From: Sphingomonas dokdonensis
GTDB lineage: Bacteria; Pseudomonadota; Alphaproteobacteria; Sphingomonadales; Sphingomonadaceae
Assembly: GCF_002197685.1 (NCBI RefSeq)
Contig: NZ_NBBI01000002.1
Coordinates: 62,001-126,000, forward strand
Direction: 5' to 3'
Length of the DNA stretch: 64,000 bases
Shown here: positions 59,121 to 64,000 of the stretch, piece after piece
How positions within the stretch are numbered: position 1 is the stretch's first letter
Layout: the number at the start of each line of letters is the position of its first letter
The notes under the pieces: model-generated
What the model saw: the letters and a program-made list of their open reading frames with translations, nothing else
Databases searched by the model: none
Told to the model about the DNA's origin: nothing
Program-made: the position numbers and the translations under genes

Positions 59121-60813
<1,693 letters not shown>

Positions 60814-60857
60814 TCAATTCGCGAATGTTGAGAAAGTTGAGGAGATCGAACGAAATC

Positions 60858-61145
60858 TCAGGCGAGGATGCCGAGGATGTCCGATTCCTTCATGATGAGC
60901 AGGTCTTCGCCGTTCACCTTGACCTCGGTGCCCGACCACTTGCCGAACAGGATGCGGTCACCGGCCTTTACGTCGAGCGGGCTGACCTTGCCGTCTTCCG
61001 ACTTGGCGCCGGCACCGGCGGCGACAACCTCGCCCTCCTGCGGCTTTTCCTTGGCGGTGTCGGGAATGATGATCCCGCCGGCAGTCTTTTCCTCGGCCTC
61101 GACGCGGCGCACGAGCACGCGGTCGTGCAGCGGACGAAAGTTCAT
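60858..61145 (-). CDS. groS: Co-chaperonin GroES
   Basis: This 95-residue lid of the GroEL chamber has the start [20 protein letters not shown], the mobile loop [19 protein letters not shown] and the [19 protein letters not shown] core. AGAGGG precedes the ATG. It is the first gene of the groESL operon. Confidence 0.98.
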   Translation of the reverse strand: MNFRPLHDRVLVRRVEAEEKTAGGIIIPDTAKEKPQEGEVVAAGAGAKSEDGKVSPLDVKAGDRILFGKWSGTEVKVNGEDLLIMKESDILGILA

Positions 61146-61180
61146 GGCTGTTACCCTCTTTTGAGCGGTGTGACTGTTTT

Positions 61181-61207
61181 TTGGCACTCGACTGAATCGA
61201 GTGCCAG
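61181..61207 (-). promoter_or_regulatory. CIRCE operator (HrcA site) of groESL
   Basis: TTGGCACTC-N9-GAGTGCCAG is a near-consensus CIRCE with 8-bp perfect arms and the exact 9-nt spacer. It lies 36 bp upstream of groES. HrcA repression of groESL is known in this class. Confidence 0.92.
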
Positions 61208-61276
61208 CACGGGCCATATGTGTCTGGTGCCGCACAGCGTCAACGGGTGGTCCGCACAAAAAAGCGGAACCGTTCG

Positions 61277-62683
61277 TCAGATCGTGCGTGGAACGAGGCC
61301 GAGCCGTTCGCGCGCGCGCCAGCGCCACAGCAGCAGGGCGGACACAACGAGCAATCCGACCGCAAGCCCGATCCAGATCCCCACCGCGCCCCCACCAGTG
61401 TAGAACCCGAACAGCACGGACGCGCCGAAGCCGACCACCCAATAGCCGAACAGCGCAATCAGCATCGGCACGCGCGTATCCTGCAGGCCGCGCAGCACCC
61501 CGGCCGCCACCGCCTGCGCCCCGTCGACCAGCTGGAATACCGCGCCTACCATGAGCAATCGCGTTGCCAGCGCGACCACCGCCGCCTCGCTCGCCACGTC
61601 CACATCGATATAGATGCCGATCAGCGTGCGCGGGATCGCCCACATCAGCCCCGCCGTCACCAGCATGAAGCCGATGCCGACGATCAGCGCGACCCGCCCC
61701 GCACGGGCGACCCACGCCGCGTCCCTTGCGCCATAGCCCATGCCGACGCGGATCGTGGCCGCCTGCGCCACGCCGAGCGGCACCTGAAAGGCGAGCGCGG
61801 CGATGTTGAGCGCGATGGCGTGCGCGGCGACCTCGGTCACGCCGATCAGCCCCATCAGTACCGCCGCCCCGCCGAACAGCGCACTTTCCATGGTCACGGC
61901 GAGCGAGATCGGGATGCCGAGCCGCAGGATCTCGATCATGCGGGGCCATTCGGTGCGCCACCAGCGGCCGAACAGCCGCCAGCGCCGCAGCACCGGATCG
62001 AGCAGCAGGATGGCGAGATACGCCACCATCATCGCCACGCTGACGATCACGCTCGCCCAGGCGGAGCCCTCCAACCCCAGCGCCGGAAAGCCGAGATTGC
62101 CGAACACCAAGGCCCAGTTCGCCACCAGCGCCAGCCCAACGGCCATGGCGGTGACCCCCATCGCCCAGCCGGGCCGGCCAAGCGTGGCGGCAACCGTGCG
62201 CATCACCGCCGCAAACAACGAGGCGGGCAGCGCCCAGACGATGATGGCCAGGAAATCGCCCGCGCGCGCGGCAACCTGCGGATCCTGTCCGGCGGCGAGC
62301 AGGATCGGCTCACCCGCCATCAGCGCCGCCCCGAACGGGAGCGCCGAAAAGCCGGCCAGCCACAGCGCCATGCGGAACGAGCGGCGGACCTCGCGCACCG
62401 AGTGGCGCCGACGGCCAAGCTCCGCCGCGATGATCGGCGCGCAGGCGGTCGCCATGCTCATCAGCGCCCACATGACCAGGCTGTAGAGAAACACGCCCAG
62501 AGTCGCCGCGGCGAACTCGACCGTGCCGAGTCGCGCGACGAACACGACGTCGATCGCATAAACGGCCATCTGGAGGAGGTTCGCCCCGACCAGCGGCCCC
62601 GCCAATCGGACAAGCGCCGCCAGCTCGGCCCGGTCGCTCGCCGGGCGCGTCTCGGTCAACGGCGGTGCGGCGGCGACATGCAT
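61277..62683 (-). CDS. MATE family efflux transporter
   Basis: The product is 468 residues from ATG 62683 ([17 protein letters not shown]); the frame extends to 62761. It has twelve predicted membrane helices in two halves, with the family patterns [25 protein letters not shown] and [22 protein letters not shown] transporters of this NorM-like type expel cationic drugs using a sodium or proton gradient. It diverges from sppA with 125 bp between. Confidence 0.9.
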   Translation of the reverse strand: MHVAAAPPLTETRPASDRAELAALVRLAGPLVGANLLQMAVYAIDVVFVARLGTVEFAAATLGVFLYSLVMWALMSMATACAPIIAAELGRRRHSVREVRRSFRMALWLAGFSALPFGAALMAGEPILLAAGQDPQVAARAGDFLAIIVWALPASLFAAVMRTVAATLGRPGWAMGVTAMAVGLALVANWALVFGNLGFPALGLEGSAWASVIVSVAMMVAYLAILLLDPVLRRWRLFGRWWRTEWPRMIEILRLGIPISLAVTMESALFGGAAVLMGLIGVTEVAAHAIALNIAALAFQVPLGVAQAATIRVGMGYGARDAAWVARAGRVALIVGIGFMLVTAGLMWAIPRTLIGIYIDVDVASEAAVVALATRLLMVGAVFQLVDGAQAVAAGVLRGLQDTRVPMLIALFGYWVVGFGASVLFGFYTGGGAVGIWIGLAVGLLVVSALLLWRWRARERLGLVPRTI

Positions 62684-62808
62684 GGGAGCGCGCAGGTAGG
62701 CCGTTTCCGATCCGGTGGAAAGGGCGCCGGCATGTCCGCATGCTCGGCCGTATTGCTCCACCCATACACCATCGGCTACGTCGGGTGGCGACTATCCGGG
62801 AATTGAGA

Positions 62809-64000
62809 ATGAAGCTTGTACGCGGCGCTTGGAAACTGCTGGTCGGCATCAAGGATGCGCTGGTGCTGGTGGCGATGCTGCTGTTTTTCGCGCTGGTGTT
62901 CGCCGCGCTGAACGCGCGGCCAAGCGCTCCGGCGATTAAGGACGGCGCGCTGGTCCTAGATCTGGACGGCCCGATTGTCGAGCAGCCCGCCGAGATTTCG
63001 CCGCTCGCCTTTGTTTCGGGGCAGCAGATCGGCAGGCAATATCGCCTGCGCGACGTGGTGCACGCGATCGATACGGCGCGTACCGACGATCGCGTAAAGG
63101 CCGTCGTCCTTGATCTCGATCGCTTCGGCGGCGCCTATCCGGCGATACTCGGCGAGGTGGCCGAGGCGCTGATCCGCGTGCGACAGAGCGGCAAGCCGGT
63201 GCTTGCCTATGCCACCGGCTATACCGATGGCGGCTATCGCCTGGCGGCGGCGGCGAGCGAGGTCTGGGTCGATCCGCTGGGCGGCGTGGTGCTGAACGGC
63301 CCGGGCGGCAGCCAGCCCTATTACAAGGGGCTGATCGACAAGCTTGGCGTCACCACCCACGTTTATCGCGTCGGCCAGTTCAAATCGGCGGTGGAGCCCT
63401 ACACCCGCGCCGATCAAAGCCCGGAAGCGCGCGCCGCCTCGCAGGCGCTCTATGGCGCGTTGTTCGACCAGTGGAAAAGCGCGGTGGCGCAGGCGCGCCC
63501 CAAGGCGCAGCTTGCCGGCTGGTTCGCGCAGCCGGCGCGGCTGGTGCAGAATGCCGGCGGCGACCTGTCAAAGGCGAACCTTGCGACCGGGCTGGTCGAC
63601 AAGGTCGGCGATCGACTGTCCTTTGGTCGGCGCGTTGCTGAGATCGCCGGCGCGGCCGACGATGACAAGCCGGCGGGGTCTTTCGCCCAGATTCCGTATT
63701 ATGCTTACACGCGCGCCAGCCCCGCGCCCGACGACGGCACGATCGGCGTGGTGACGGTGGCCGGCGAGATCGTCGACGGCAAGGCCGCGCCGGGCAGGGC
63801 CGGCGGCGACACCATCGCTAATTACCTGCTGAAGGGCTTGGCGGAAAAGAAGCTGAAGGCGCTGGTGCTGCGCGTCGATTCGCCCGGCGGGTCGGTGATG
63901 GCGTCCGAGCGCATCCGCCTGGCGGTGATGGAGGCGAAGCGGCGCGGGCTGCCGGTGGTCGTGTCGATGGGCGGCGTCGCGGCCTCGGGCGGCTATTGGA
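62809..64000 (+). CDS. sppA: Signal peptide peptidase SppA, 5' part
   Basis: The frame opens at ATG 62809 (GAGA upstream) and runs off the right edge after 397 codons. It has a membrane anchor (ALVLVAMLLFFALVFAALNA) and the N-terminal S49 domain with the catalytic Lys in VGQFKSAVEPY. The C-terminal S49 domain begins, with IGVVTVAGEIVDG, RVDSPGGSVMASE and the catalytic Ser in VSMGGVAASGGYW at the very edge. This is the long (67-kDa) duplicated type that degrades cleaved signal peptides. Confidence 0.93.
   Translation, partial: MKLVRGAWKLLVGIKDALVLVAMLLFFALVFAALNARPSAPAIKDGALVLDLDGPIVEQPAEISPLAFVSGQQIGRQYRLRDVVHAIDTARTDDRVKAVVLDLDRFGGAYPAILGEVAEALIRVRQSGKPVLAYATGYTDGGYRLAAAASEVWVDPLGGVVLNGPGGSQPYYKGLIDKLGVTTHVYRVGQFKSAVEPYTRADQSPEARAASQALYGALFDQWKSAVAQARPKAQLAGWFAQPARLVQNAGGDLSKANLATGLVDKVGDRLSFGRRVAEIAGAADDDKPAGSFAQIPYYAYTRASPAPDDGTIGVVTVAGEIVDGKAAPGRAGGDTIANYLLKGLAEKKLKALVLRVDSPGGSVMASERIRLAVMEAKRRGLPVVVSMGGVAASGGYW

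Overview
The window is high-GC DNA (my estimate is about two thirds G+C) from an alphaproteobacterium, most likely a sphingomonad (Sphingomonas or a close relative). The evidence is mixed: a DUF3035/BamF-type lipoprotein next to lspA, RF2 without the programmed frameshift, an EcfG-type general-stress promoter, HWE/HisKA_2 kinases, a CIRCE-controlled groESL operon, and a PEP-CTERM/exosortase regulatory cluster (prsK-prsR-prsT). It looks like ordinary chromosome. I see no IS element, phage, CRISPR array, rRNA or tRNA. One dispersed palindromic (REP-like) repeat lies at 596-625.

Layout, left: 1-1545 holds the end of a DUF4336 protein, a small membrane protein and a CsbD stress protein behind a textbook EcfG promoter. 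1642-9269 is a self-contained envelope system. A sigma54 response regulator and histidine kinase (minus strand) diverge from an adaptor / ATPase / FtsX-permease efflux operon (plus strand). That operon has its own sigma54 promoter, and a short hydrophobic ORF begins right at the predicted transcription start. 9351-12380 carries a phosphohexomutase, a VOC protein and glutathione-dependent formaldehyde dehydrogenase. 12467-15507 is a three-gene phosphorelay. 15566-21567 is a minus-strand run of exonuclease, GH130 phosphorylase, MscS channel, thioredoxin-fold protein and M48 protease. RNase E follows (21636-24329).

Layout, middle: 24785-37366 is mostly plus-strand housekeeping: amiC, PBP1A, prfB, a lipoprotein-like methyltransferase, thyA, a small coupled ORF, folA, ribF, ileS, lspA and the BamF-like lipoprotein. 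A minimal JAB-only RadC lies on the minus strand. 37438-40795 is a tightly overlapping minus-strand operon (sseA, metC, mscS). queF follows, then a fused GT4/toroid glycosyltransferase and a second GH130 gene. A PspC-domain gene with its own sigma54 promoter follows, then a candidate minus-strand small RNA and hom.

Layout, right: a YtrA-like GntR regulator has an inverted repeat over its own start codon. manC diverges from the polyprenyl-phosphate sugar transferase, which heads the overlapping operon sugar transferase-prsK-prsR-prsT. A DUF815 ATPase, the ABC-F protein Uup, groESL, a MATE transporter and the start of sppA complete the window.

Two themes recur. Sigma54 control: two enhancer-binding proteins and two near-consensus sigma54 promoters. 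Mannose/polysaccharide chemistry: a phosphohexomutase, ManC, two GH130 proteins, a GT4 fusion and the EPS-initiating transferase.
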